A DNA stretch of 64,000 nucleotides from Streptomyces sp. PTY087I2 (GTDB lineage Bacteria > Actinomycetota > Actinomycetes > Streptomycetales > Streptomycetaceae): positions 62,001 through 126,000 of the forward strand of contig NZ_LZRD01000022.1 in the NCBI RefSeq assembly GCF_001687325.1. The letters run 5' to 3'. The notes below the pieces were generated by a model. That model saw only the letters and a list, made by a program, of their open reading frames with translations, was not told the DNA's origin and searched no databases. The translations under genes and the position numbers were made by a program. Shown piece after piece: positions 26,108 to 33,650 of this stretch (the stretch's first letter is position 1; the number at the start of each line of letters is the position of its first letter).

Positions 26108-27109
26108 ATGTCGGTATCTACTGAGCACATGACCGCACTCACCGAACGGCCGTTACCGGCCGCCAGCCCTGACGGCATCAACCCCTCGCGTGCCCGGTCC
26201 GCTGTGCGCGCCCTCTACACCCGCCCCGCGCTCACCGCCGGAGACCTCAGCGCTCCGCTTCTCGTGCTCCCCGACGGGCACCCGGGGGCCGGAAGCCTTC
26301 CTGGCGCGGTGCAGCTTTCGGACGTGCGGCGGACTGTGGCCCGCTGGAGCGGGCTCGGCATCGGTGGCGTCAAGGTATTTGCCCTCGGCCACGACCGCGA
26401 CAGCACCGGGTCGGCAGCCGTGTCCGCAGGGAACCTCATGGTTCGGGCGGTCTCGGCGATCAAAGCAGCCACACCGGATCTGGCCGTGACCACAGAGGTC
26501 TGCGGATGCTCCTGGACCAGCAACGGCGAGTGCGTGTTGCGCACCCGCGCCGGAGGTATTGACCTCGGCGCGACCTATCGGCTGATGGGTGAGATGGCGG
26601 TCCAGCACGCCGAGGCCGGAGCCGATGTCGTCTCGCCCACCGCGATGCTCGACGGTTCGGTGCGCGCTGTCCGTGCCGCCTTGGACGATGGTGGGCTGCG
26701 CGACGTCGGCGTGAACCCCAATCTGGCCATCCACACAACGCTGTACGGGCCATTCAAGACGTTGATGGCCACCGACCCGGCTGTCGGCCACCGGCGAGGG
26801 CTTCAGCTCGAACAGGGGCGGGCCCAGCGCGACACCGTGGTCCAGGCCCGGCGCTGGATCGCCGAAGGCGCGGACTCGCTCACCCTTCAGCCCGTCATGA
26901 CCGCAGTCGATGTCCTCGCACGACTCCGGGCCGACCAGGAGGCACCGCTCGTCGCCTACTCCACCTCCGGCGAATGGCCGGCCCTGACGGAACTGGGTCC
27001 CGAGGGCATGACCGAATACATCGCCATGCTCCGGCGCGCGGGTGCGGATCACGTGCTGACATTTGCCGCCGAACAGGTGGCTGCACACCTGGAGCGGAAC
27101 CGTGGATGA
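26108..27109 (+). CDS. Porphobilinogen-synthase (ALAD/HemB)-like protein lacking both catalytic lysines; TTA codon
   Basis: The 333-residue protein aligns by eye to HemB along its length. It keeps the three zinc cysteines (C132, C134, C142 in VCGCSWTSNGEC, matching VCLC...C), GADVVSPTAMLDGSVRAVR (cf. GADVVAPSDMMDGRV), LYGPFK, and YSTSGEW. However, the two Schiff-base lysines are absent: the residue six before Tyr213 of YGPF is Ala (normally Lys), and the MVKP lysine is Gln261 in LTLQPVM. It therefore should not catalyse normal ALA condensation. A TTA codon (26153-26155) makes translation bldA-dependent in Streptomyces. A possible -10 TACTTT (26093-26098) lies so close that the mRNA may be leaderless; ATG 26129 is the alternative start. 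It overlaps the methyltransferase gene by 8 bp. Confidence 0.85.
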   Translation: MSVSTEHMTALTERPLPAASPDGINPSRARSAVRALYTRPALTAGDLSAPLLVLPDGHPGAGSLPGAVQLSDVRRTVARWSGLGIGGVKVFALGHDRDSTGSAAVSAGNLMVRAVSAIKAATPDLAVTTEVCGCSWTSNGECVLRTRAGGIDLGATYRLMGEMAVQHAEAGADVVSPTAMLDGSVRAVRAALDDGGLRDVGVNPNLAIHTTLYGPFKTLMATDPAVGHRRGLQLEQGRAQRDTVVQARRWIAEGADSLTLQPVMTAVDVLARLRADQEAPLVAYSTSGEWPALTELGPEGMTEYIAMLRRAGADHVLTFAAEQVAAHLERNRG

Positions 27110-27677
27110 CCGCCCCTACTTCCGCCCGGCCGCCCTCGACGCCCTTCTGGCGGACGCGGATCGTCTCGGATTCGCGATGTCCTGCGAGGACCGGACCGGC
27201 TCCCTCCTCGCCACGCTTGCCGCGTCCAAGCCCCGGGGGCACCTGGTCGAACTGGGGACTGGGGTCGGCGTCGGGGCATCCTGGCTGCTCCACGGGATGC
27301 ACCCCGACGCCCGTCTGACCAGCGTCGAGATGGATCCCGCACACCAGGCGGTAGCCGCCGAACACCTGGGCCACGACACCCGGGTGTCCTTCGTGTCGGC
27401 AGACGCGGATGCCTGGCTCGACAACTACGCCGGGCCCCCTCTCGCACTTGCCTATGTCGACTGCCGCCCGGGGAAGTTCCACCGTCTGGACGACCTCATC
27501 GATCTGCTGGAACCGGGCGGCCTTTACGTCGTCGACGACCTGTTGCCGCAGCCCACATGGCCCAACGACCACCAGGCACGTGTCGACAGCTTTGTCGCAC
27601 ACCTGCCCGAACACTCCAACTTGCTTGGAACAGTGGCGACATGGGCATCAGGGCTTCTCGTCGGAACCCGTATCTGA
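27102..27677 (+). CDS. Class I SAM-dependent methyltransferase (O-methyltransferase-like)
   Basis: The 191-residue protein has motif I LVELGTGVGVGAS, the acidic strand LTSVEMDPAH, and DCRPGKFHRLDDLIDLLEPGG followed by VVDDLLPQP, as in class I O-methyltransferases of the COMT-like group. GTG 27102 has GGAG 7 nt upstream and overlaps the ALAD-like gene, so the two are translationally coupled. Between a HemB-like and a HemC paralogue it probably acts on a pyrrole or aminolevulinate-derived intermediate, but this is inference from neighbours only. Confidence 0.85.
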   Translation: MDDRPYFRPAALDALLADADRLGFAMSCEDRTGSLLATLAASKPRGHLVELGTGVGVGASWLLHGMHPDARLTSVEMDPAHQAVAAEHLGHDTRVSFVSADADAWLDNYAGPPLALAYVDCRPGKFHRLDDLIDLLEPGGLYVVDDLLPQPTWPNDHQARVDSFVAHLPEHSNLLGTVATWASGLLVGTRI

Positions 27678-27695
27678 CGGTCTATCGTGAGTGGC

Positions 27696-28628
27696 ATGCC
27701 CGCTGAACTGATCCGCATCGTGTCCCGTGACTCGCCCATGGCGCTCGCCCAGGTGGAGCGTGTCCGCGCCGAACTGGCCGTGCTCCACCCCGATACCCGT
27801 ACGGAGGTCGTTCCGGTCAGGACGACGGGCGACAAGTGGATGGGCGACCTCAGCGCGGTGGAGGGCAAGGGCGCGTTCACCAAGGAGGTGGATGCCGCCC
27901 TCCTGGCCGGGGAAGCCGACCTCGCGGTGCACTGCGTCAAGGACATCCCTGCGGACAGGCCCCTGCCCGCAGGGACAGCCTTCGCCGCCTTCCTCCGGCG
28001 CGACGACATCAGGGACGCACTGATCCACCCCGGCGGCCTGCGCCTCGACGAACTCCCCGCCGGGACACGCATCGGCACGTCCTCCGTCCGCCGCGCCGCC
28101 CAGCTCGCCGCATCGCACCCGCACCTCCTCTGCGTACCGATGCGCGGCAACGCCAACCGCCGTCTGGAGAAGCTCGCCGCGGGTGAGGCCGATGCGCTGC
28201 TCCTGGCAGCTTCCGGGCTGGAGCGCATCGGCCGCCCCGATGTCATCACCGAGATCCTGTCGCCCGAGGTCATGTGCCCGCCGATCGGTGCGGGCGTCCT
28301 CGCCCTACAGTGCCGAGAGGGCGACACCGCCCTCATCGACGCCGTGAGCGGACTCGGCGACCCGGCGGCACACCGCGAGACGACCGCCGAGCGCATGTTC
28401 CTGCACGTGCTGCAAGGGCACTGCAACAGCCCCATCGCCGGGTACGCCCAGGTGGAGCGGAACGGCGACCTGTCGCTCCGGGCCAAGGTCTTCACCCCCG
28501 ACGGCAAGACCGTCCTCAACGCCCATGAATGGGCCGGAGCGCTCGACCCGGCGACCCTGGGCACCTCTGTCGCCGTCAGCCTGCTGCGCCAGGGAGCCAG
28601 GGAGCTGATCGACGGCATCGCTCACTGA
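27696..28628 (+). CDS. hemC: Hydroxymethylbilane synthase (porphobilinogen deaminase) paralogue
   Basis: The 310-residue protein keeps the HemC landmarks: RIVSRDSPMALAQ, AVHCVKDIP (Lys-Asp with the catalytic Asp), IGTSSVRRAAQL, MRGNANRRLEKL, and Cys243 in LQGHCNSPIAG, the residue that binds the dipyrromethane cofactor. The usual GGCQ around the Cys is GHCN here. It should still join porphobilinogen units unless the altered loop changes substrate. The normal hem genes are not nearby; here it follows a lysine-less HemB-like protein and a methyltransferase, suggesting a specialised role. ATG 27696 is used; GTG 27687 is possible. Confidence 0.9.
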   Translation: MPAELIRIVSRDSPMALAQVERVRAELAVLHPDTRTEVVPVRTTGDKWMGDLSAVEGKGAFTKEVDAALLAGEADLAVHCVKDIPADRPLPAGTAFAAFLRRDDIRDALIHPGGLRLDELPAGTRIGTSSVRRAAQLAASHPHLLCVPMRGNANRRLEKLAAGEADALLLAASGLERIGRPDVITEILSPEVMCPPIGAGVLALQCREGDTALIDAVSGLGDPAAHRETTAERMFLHVLQGHCNSPIAGYAQVERNGDLSLRAKVFTPDGKTVLNAHEWAGALDPATLGTSVAVSLLRQGARELIDGIAH

Positions 28629-28657
28629 CGGCCTGCGGACACCCCCGGCTCGGCGCC

Positions 28658-29104
28658 CTACGCCGTCGGCCCGAGGATCATCAACTTCTTCGGGTCGGGC
28701 ACGGGGACGAACCCGACCTTGGCGTACAGATCGTGGGCGTCGAGTGTGGAGAGGAGGGTCCGCTTGAGTTCGTACGGGGCGAGGTGGTCGCGGACGGCGG
28801 TCGCCAGCCGTACGCCGAGGCCCCGGCCCCGGTGCGCGCGGTCCACGTAGACGTCGCAGAGCCAGTCGAAGGTGGCGTGGTCGGTGACGACCCGGGCGTA
28901 CGCGACCTGCGTGCCCTCGCCGTCGTACACACCGAAGTTGAGCGATCCGCGCATCGACCGCTCGACGAGGTCCCGGCTGCGGCCGAGCGCCCAGAAGGCG
29001 TCGGTGGAGAGCCAGTGGTGTACGAGGTCGAGGTCGATGCGGTCCGGGTCGGTATCGATTTCGTACGCGTCGTCGTCGGGTTGGGCGCTGGTCGTCGTGG
29101 TCAT
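28658..29104 (-). CDS. GNAT family N-acetyltransferase
   Basis: The 148-residue protein has DVYVDRAHRGRGLGVRLA (acetyl-CoA loop) and LLSTLDAHDLYAKVGF, and the N-terminal DLDLVHHWLSTDAFWALGR block seen in a common Streptomyces GNAT subgroup. It converges with the hemC-like gene at 29 nt and is divergent from the next acetyltransferase. Confidence 0.9.
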   Translation of the reverse strand: MTTTTSAQPDDDAYEIDTDPDRIDLDLVHHWLSTDAFWALGRSRDLVERSMRGSLNFGVYDGEGTQVAYARVVTDHATFDWLCDVYVDRAHRGRGLGVRLATAVRDHLAPYELKRTLLSTLDAHDLYAKVGFVPVPDPKKLMILGPTA

Positions 29105-29205
29105 GGTCCGGGATGCTAGTCGCGGCGCGGGTACCGGCCGTTGGCGCGGGCGGCCGGAGACAAAACGAATGGCGAGGGGTGGGCGGTGCGCGGCAGGATG
29201 CCCGC

Positions 29206-29766
29206 ATGACCTTGCCCACCCCCGAGCTGACGACCGAGCGCCTGCGACTGCGGCCGTTCACCGAGGCCGACGCGGCGCCGCTCTACGCGCTCCAGAGCGA
29301 CGCCCACGTGCTGCGCTACTGGGACTCCCCGCCGTGGACCGATCCGGCCCGCTTCCAGCGCTTCCTTGCGATCTGCCGGAAGATCGAGGAGGAGGGCTCG
29401 GGAGCGCGGCTGGCCATCGACCGGGTCTCCGACGGCTCGTTCATCGGCTGGTGCGGCCTGTTCAATTGGAACCCGGACTTCCGCAGCGCGTCCCTGTGCT
29501 ACGTCTTCGACGCCGCCGTGTGGGGCAACGGCTACGCCACGGAGACCGCGCACGCCGTCCTGCGGTGGGCGTACGACACCCTGGACCTGAACCGCGTCCA
29601 GGCCGAGACCGACACCCGTAACGTGGGCTCCGCCCGGGTCCTGGAGAAGCTCGGCTTCGTCCGCGAAGGCACCCTCCGCGAGGACTGCGTCGTCAACGGC
29701 GACGTCTCCGACTCCTGGGTCTTCGGCCTGCTCCGCCGCGACTGGGACGCGACGGCCGGCCGCTAG
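29206..29766 (+). CDS. GNAT acetyltransferase, RimJ/RimL type
   Basis: The 186-residue protein opens with ELTTERLRLRPFTEADA, the RimJ/RimL hallmark, and has YVFDAAVWGNGYATETA and ETDTRNVGSARVLEKLGF. Such enzymes acetylate N-termini of ribosomal proteins or small molecules. ATG 29206 fixes the family N-terminus. Confidence 0.92.
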   Translation: MTLPTPELTTERLRLRPFTEADAAPLYALQSDAHVLRYWDSPPWTDPARFQRFLAICRKIEEEGSGARLAIDRVSDGSFIGWCGLFNWNPDFRSASLCYVFDAAVWGNGYATETAHAVLRWAYDTLDLNRVQAETDTRNVGSARVLEKLGFVREGTLREDCVVNGDVSDSWVFGLLRRDWDATAGR

Positions 29767-29778
29767 GACCGAGGCCTT

Positions 29779-29800
29779 GCGCACCCGGTGACGGGTGCGC
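29779..29800. terminator. Short hairpin between convergent genes
   Basis: GCGCACCC (29779-29786) pairs with GGGTGCGC (29793-29800). It lies between the acetyltransferase stop and the convergent secreted-protein stop. There is no clear T run. Confidence 0.5.
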
Positions 29801-29811
29801 GGCTCCTGCTG

Positions 29812-30291
29812 TCACACCCAGACGCTTCGCTGGGTTCCCCAGCCCCAGCTGCCGAAGGTCTCTCCGCCATAGGCGCCTGCCTGGATGTACACGCGGCCGT
29901 CCGTGAGCAGGGGGCCGGTCTCCTTGACCGTGTCCTGCGCGTACGGGTAGCTGTCGGTGCAGGACCGTGTCACGTACCGCCAGCTTTCGGCGCTCGAACC
30001 GAACGCCATGCCCCATTCCTGGGAGGGGCCGGAATCCCGGTGGCACCGGGACTTCACGACGGCTGTCAGCTCGTACTGGTCACCGACGCGGGTGACGGTG
30101 CCCGTGATGTCCACCCAGTACGAGTTGCGGGTGGTGTCACCCACGCTGCTCTCGTACGTGACGTGGAAGTCCTCGGAAGCGGCGGCTGCGGGGGTGATCC
30201 CGCCCAGCGTGGCCACCATCGCAGTTACCACGCAGAGCGCAAAACGGACTGCTGCCCGGCACGCCCTGACCGCCCCATGCCCGTACATCAT
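29812..30291 (-). CDS. Secreted protein of unknown function
   Basis: The 159-residue product has a signal peptide (Arg-containing start, then a hydrophobic run ending PAAAASED) and a mature domain rich in beta-type sequence with two cysteines (SRCHRDSG, SCTDSY) that could form a disulphide. ATG 30291 has AGGAGGG just upstream. I recognise no family. The mature protein ends TFGSWGWGTQRSVWV, an aromatic-rich C-terminus. Confidence 0.75.
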   Translation of the reverse strand: MMYGHGAVRACRAAVRFALCVVTAMVATLGGITPAAAASEDFHVTYESSVGDTTRNSYWVDITGTVTRVGDQYELTAVVKSRCHRDSGPSQEWGMAFGSSAESWRYVTRSCTDSYPYAQDTVKETGPLLTDGRVYIQAGAYGGETFGSWGWGTQRSVWV

Positions 30292-30370
30292 CGTCCCTCC
30301 TGGGAGCTGAAGAAGATCGTTTCCCATGGGTAACTGCTTCGGCGGCCCGAGGACACGTCGGTTGACAACC

Positions 30371-31426
30371 TCAGGCGGCTGCCTGGGCGTATGCGGTTCG
30401 GTGGGCGCGGGTTTCGCGGCAGTCGCGGCAGTGGCCGGGGGTGGGGGAGCGGAAGGCGCGGTCGCAGTCGTCGCAGGTCTGGAAGGGCGTGACGGTGACG
30501 CGGGGGCGAGCGAGCGCGGCGAGGTCGTCGACGCCGGGAGGTGCGGGCGGGAGCAGCTCGGTGAGCCGGTAGGTGAGGAGCTTGGCCGGGTGCTTGAGGG
30601 GGTGGGGCGGGTCGTCGGTGAGGGCACGGCGGATGCTGTCCGGGCGGGCGTCGCGTTCGAGCCAGGCCGCCACTCCGGGGACCAGCCGACGGACATCGTC
30701 CTCGGACAGGGTGAACTGGGGCGCGTGTCGGTGCAGATCGCCGAGGAACGCGGTGGCGGCGCGGTCGAGCTCCGGGGTGAGATCGCGGGGCTGGGGGAGA
30801 GGCCGGCGAGGCGCCTTGGGCGCGGTCGGGGGCGGTACGCGCGGCATGAAGGCCGGGGCTGACGGTGCGGGCGGGGGCGGCAGGACGGGCGGGGCCACGG
30901 GTGCCTCCGGCGCGGGCGGCGCAGCCGTCGGTACGGGGGCGGGTGCGGGCACGGGTGCGGGCGCCTGTACGGGTACGGGTACGGGCACGGGTGCAGGTGC
31001 AGGTGCTGGCGCGGCGGACCCGGTGCGTGCCTCCGCTGCCGGGCGGCGGGGGTGCATCAGCGCGGCGGGCTGGCTACAGAAGACGGTGCGGGTGATGACT
31101 TTCTTGCCGGGCAGCCGGTGGCGGATGCGTTGCAGGTAGCCGTGGGCTTCGAGTTCGCGGAGGGCGGCGGCGATGCGCTTTTCGCCTTCCTTGCAGCGGG
31201 CGGCGAGGGCCTTGATGCTGATTTCGGTCCCTTGGGGCAGGGACTGGATGAGTACGGCGAGTCCGACGGCGGTGCAGCTGAGGTCGGGATGCTGGGCGAG
31301 ATGGTTGCCCACGACGGTGAAGCGGTCGGTGTGGGGGATGGTGATGTGGATGACGCCACGGGTGGGGAGAGGTCCGGGAACCTCCGCCAGGGCGCGGGTG
31401 AGGGCAGTATTCTGCTGGGTATCCAT
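30371..31426 (-). CDS. Winged helix-turn-helix protein with Pro/Ala linker and C-terminal zinc-ribbon-like motif
   Basis: The 351-residue protein has an N-terminal domain (about residues 30-110) with ALAARCKEGEKRIAAALRELEAHGYL, a winged-helix MarR/replication-initiator-like fold. A long Ala/Pro/Val repeat region (about 130-200) is encoded by near-identical short repeats. The C-terminal domain ends with CDDCDRAF then CRDCRETRAH, a possible zinc ribbon. Related proteins are common in Streptomyces chromosomes. DNA binding is probable; function unknown. Confidence 0.8.
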   Translation of the reverse strand: MDTQQNTALTRALAEVPGPLPTRGVIHITIPHTDRFTVVGNHLAQHPDLSCTAVGLAVLIQSLPQGTEISIKALAARCKEGEKRIAAALRELEAHGYLQRIRHRLPGKKVITRTVFCSQPAALMHPRRPAAEARTGSAAPAPAPAPVPVPVPVQAPAPVPAPAPVPTAAPPAPEAPVAPPVLPPPPAPSAPAFMPRVPPPTAPKAPRRPLPQPRDLTPELDRAATAFLGDLHRHAPQFTLSEDDVRRLVPGVAAWLERDARPDSIRRALTDDPPHPLKHPAKLLTYRLTELLPPAPPGVDDLAALARPRVTVTPFQTCDDCDRAFRSPTPGHCRDCRETRAHRTAYAQAAA

Positions 31427-31936
31427 CGGGAAGCCCTAACTTCCTAGGTGGCCAGGCCCTCGGTTGGGATTGCAGTCCCGGTCGGGGGCCGACGTATGTG
31501 TGGGATGTGGTTCTGGCGTGAGCATATGCCGGGCAACCAGCCCAAAAGCGAGCTGAGTTGGGAAATGTCACCCGTGTGAGTGACGAAGCCCCGAAAGCCC
31601 CTGGGGTCCGTCAGGTGGCCACCGGGGTGGGTTGGGTGGGGTTGGGTTCTTTCTCTTGGTTCTTTAGGTAGTTGATGTCGCGCCGCAGTGGGTCGCGCCG
31701 GCGCACGATCCGGTGAGGCTTTCGGAGGGCTCACCGGATCGCGCCCCACCACGACCCGGTGAAGGCAGTAGTGGTGCTTCGTCGCCCCCGCCGCAGGGCG
31801 CTGACCCCCCGCCCGCCACTATGATGCGGCCAACGCGTCGCTAAGCGCGCTGGTGTGCCGGGAAGTCTGGTCGGCGTCGGAGGGGCAACCGCCCCTCGGC
31901 TTGCCGAGACCTCGGAAGGTTGTCCGTCGTGGACGA
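31427..31936. other. 510-base non-coding stretch with a large hairpin
   Basis: This region separates the divergent winged-helix and PucR genes. Codon use in its short frames looks non-coding. Its main visible element is the hairpin at 31706-31741. Lower-GC segments (around 31625-31680, TTCTTTCTCTTGGTTCTTTAGG) may hold promoters. Confidence 0.5.
31706..31741. repeat. 12-bp perfect inverted repeat (hairpin)
   Basis: CGATCCGGTGAG (31706-31717) pairs perfectly with CTCACCGGATCG (31730-31741) around a 12-nt loop GCTTTCGGAGGG. There is no T run, and neither flanking gene ends here, so it is not an ordinary terminator. Confidence 0.6.
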
Positions 31937-33124
31937 ATGCCTGCTCCAGCGAACGAAACGCCCGGATCCACCGCATGCGCTGTGCAGGAGACCTCGGCCT
32001 CGCGGTTGCGGGTGAAGCCCGCGCAGAGCGGGCGGCAGGCTGCCGCGCCCGCTCCGAGTGGACCCGGCGGATTCCCGTCGACCTGCGCACGGACGTACCC
32101 CGGATTCGAAGCCCTGCTGGACGCGGTCGCGGCAACGGGCCGGGACCCCGGCGGGGACGCGTTGGAAAAGCTCCGGTCCTTCGGGGAAGAGGCCGCGGTC
32201 GGCGGCACGACCCTGCGGGCCCTGGTCGTGCACCACCTGTCCCGGGCCCGGGCCGCCTGGCCCGCCGGGACGGCGGGCTCCGACCGCGTGCTCGCCGCCG
32301 TACAACTGGCCGTCGAAGCGCTCTGCGAGGGCTACGAACGTGCCGAGCAGCTCGCCGTCCGGCAGCAGGAGGCGGCACGCCGGGAGTTCATCGACGACCT
32401 TCTGTACGGGAGCGGTGAACCGGGAATCCTGGCCGAACGGGCCGAGTTGCTCGGGCTGCGGTTCTCCCACGCGCACGCCGTCGCCGTCGCCGAAGGGCCC
32501 ACCCCGTACACGGAGGGCGACTCCGTGCCCCGGGACGTGGAGCGGGCGGTCACGAGTCGTTTCGGGGAGCGCAGCATCCTTCTCACCACCAAGGACGGCC
32601 GGCTGATCTGTATCGCCCCCGGGGATCAGCGCCAGGTCCTCACGTACTTCGCCAAACAGGCCCACGCCGCGACCGACGGCGGACGGGCCGCGATCGGACG
32701 GCCGCACCCGGGTGCCGGTGGGGTCGTCCACTCGTACGAGGAAGCTCTGCGGGCCCTGGAGCTGGCGGGCCGTCTCGCTCTGGAGGACCCGGTGCTGTAC
32801 GCCGCGGACCTTCTGGTCTACCCGGTGCTGACGCGGGACCGGCAGGCCATGGCGGACCTCGTCCGGACCACCCTGGGGCCGCTTCTGAAGGCCCGGGGCG
32901 GCCCGGAACAGTATCTGGAGACCCTTACCGCCTACTTCGACGCGGGCTGCGTCACCACTCAGGCCGCCCGGAGTCTCTCCTTGAGCGTCCGGGCCCTCAC
33001 GTACCGCCTCGAACGCATCCACCAGCTCACCGGATCCGACCCCGCCGACCCCCGGCACCGCTATGCCCTCCAGACCGCTGTCATCGGGGCCCGCATCATC
33101 GACTGGCCCGCACACAAGGCATAA
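31937..33124 (+). CDS. PucR/CdaR-type transcriptional regulator
   Basis: The 395-residue protein ends with the PucR C-terminal helix-turn-helix (LETLTAYFDAGCVTTQAARS then LSVRALTYRLERIHQLTG). The middle has the GGDEF-like/PucR sensor region with AAIGRPHPGAGGVVHSYEEA. Such regulators control purine, amino-acid or diacid catabolism. ATG 31937 is the first good start, but its ribosome site is weak. It is followed by the alanine/glycine symporter gene, its likely target. Confidence 0.88.
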   Translation: MPAPANETPGSTACAVQETSASRLRVKPAQSGRQAAAPAPSGPGGFPSTCARTYPGFEALLDAVAATGRDPGGDALEKLRSFGEEAAVGGTTLRALVVHHLSRARAAWPAGTAGSDRVLAAVQLAVEALCEGYERAEQLAVRQQEAARREFIDDLLYGSGEPGILAERAELLGLRFSHAHAVAVAEGPTPYTEGDSVPRDVERAVTSRFGERSILLTTKDGRLICIAPGDQRQVLTYFAKQAHAATDGGRAAIGRPHPGAGGVVHSYEEALRALELAGRLALEDPVLYAADLLVYPVLTRDRQAMADLVRTTLGPLLKARGGPEQYLETLTAYFDAGCVTTQAARSLSLSVRALTYRLERIHQLTGSDPADPRHRYALQTAVIGARIIDWPAHKA

Positions 33125-33650
33125 CCGGCCCGCACAGAAGACCTGGACGACAGCGAGGAGCGTTCTCTTCATGGCCGACTCATGGCTGACTCATGGCTGA
33201 CTCATGGCCGACGACGACAAGGACGGTCACGTGGCCTCGGGGCCGGGCCTTCGCTCCGAGCCGCGGCCGGGGGGGCGGGCAGCCGCCGGATAGGTGTCCG
33301 ATAAACGTATCTGCGGTTCCGCATAACGATGACGTCACCCACCCAGCATCTTCACCGCCATTCTCCCGAAATGTGATGTGTGCCACTAAAGATCGGGTAA
33401 ACGGCGTGGTACAAATGCCCAACTTCGCAGGCGGAACCACCGTCGACGCGGAGCGCCGGAACCTCTCCGGCAGCAGGCCAGAGCGACCGTCACCGTCGTC
33501 CATCCCATGGACACGCCGGGTCGCCGACCGGACAACGACGTTCGCTCACTCTCCCAGCGTCCCCCAACGTTTCTCGACGTCCCCCACTGCACACCGACCG
33601 GCGAAGGCACCCCCCAGTCCGCCGCTCCCGCGTCATCGAGGTAGCCAAAC
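33125..33650 (+). promoter_or_regulatory. Long leader/promoter region of the AGCS symporter
   Basis: These 526 bases contain four copies of an 11-bp tandem repeat (33170-33212), a short inverted repeat TGCGG-TT-CCGCA (33312-33323) in a locally AT-richer stretch, and a possible -10 TACAAA (33410-33415). No riboswitch that I recognise, including the glycine type, is seen. Frames here do not look coding. Confidence 0.45.
33170..33212. repeat. 11-bp tandem repeat, about four copies
   Basis: CATGGC(C/T)GACT is repeated at 33170, 33181, 33192 and 33203 (the last copy lacks its final base). The copies are identical apart from one C/T position. Confidence 0.85.

Noticed and set aside
31444..31752. 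Leftward 102-codon frame in the PucR upstream region
   Set aside because: There is no ribosome site, no motif and a Pro/Arg/His-rich composition. It also overlaps the hairpin region.
33312..33323. IclR-type operator TGCGG-TT-CCGCA
   Set aside because: The arms are only 5 bp and no IclR gene is near. It was left as a note in the leader entry.
33180..33503. Leftward 107-codon frame in the symporter leader
   Set aside because: It has no ribosome site and spans a tandem repeat. The codon pattern does not match neighbouring genes.
33125..33650. Glycine or other riboswitch before the AGCS symporter
   Set aside because: No conserved aptamer core could be recognised by eye. A covariance-model search would decide.
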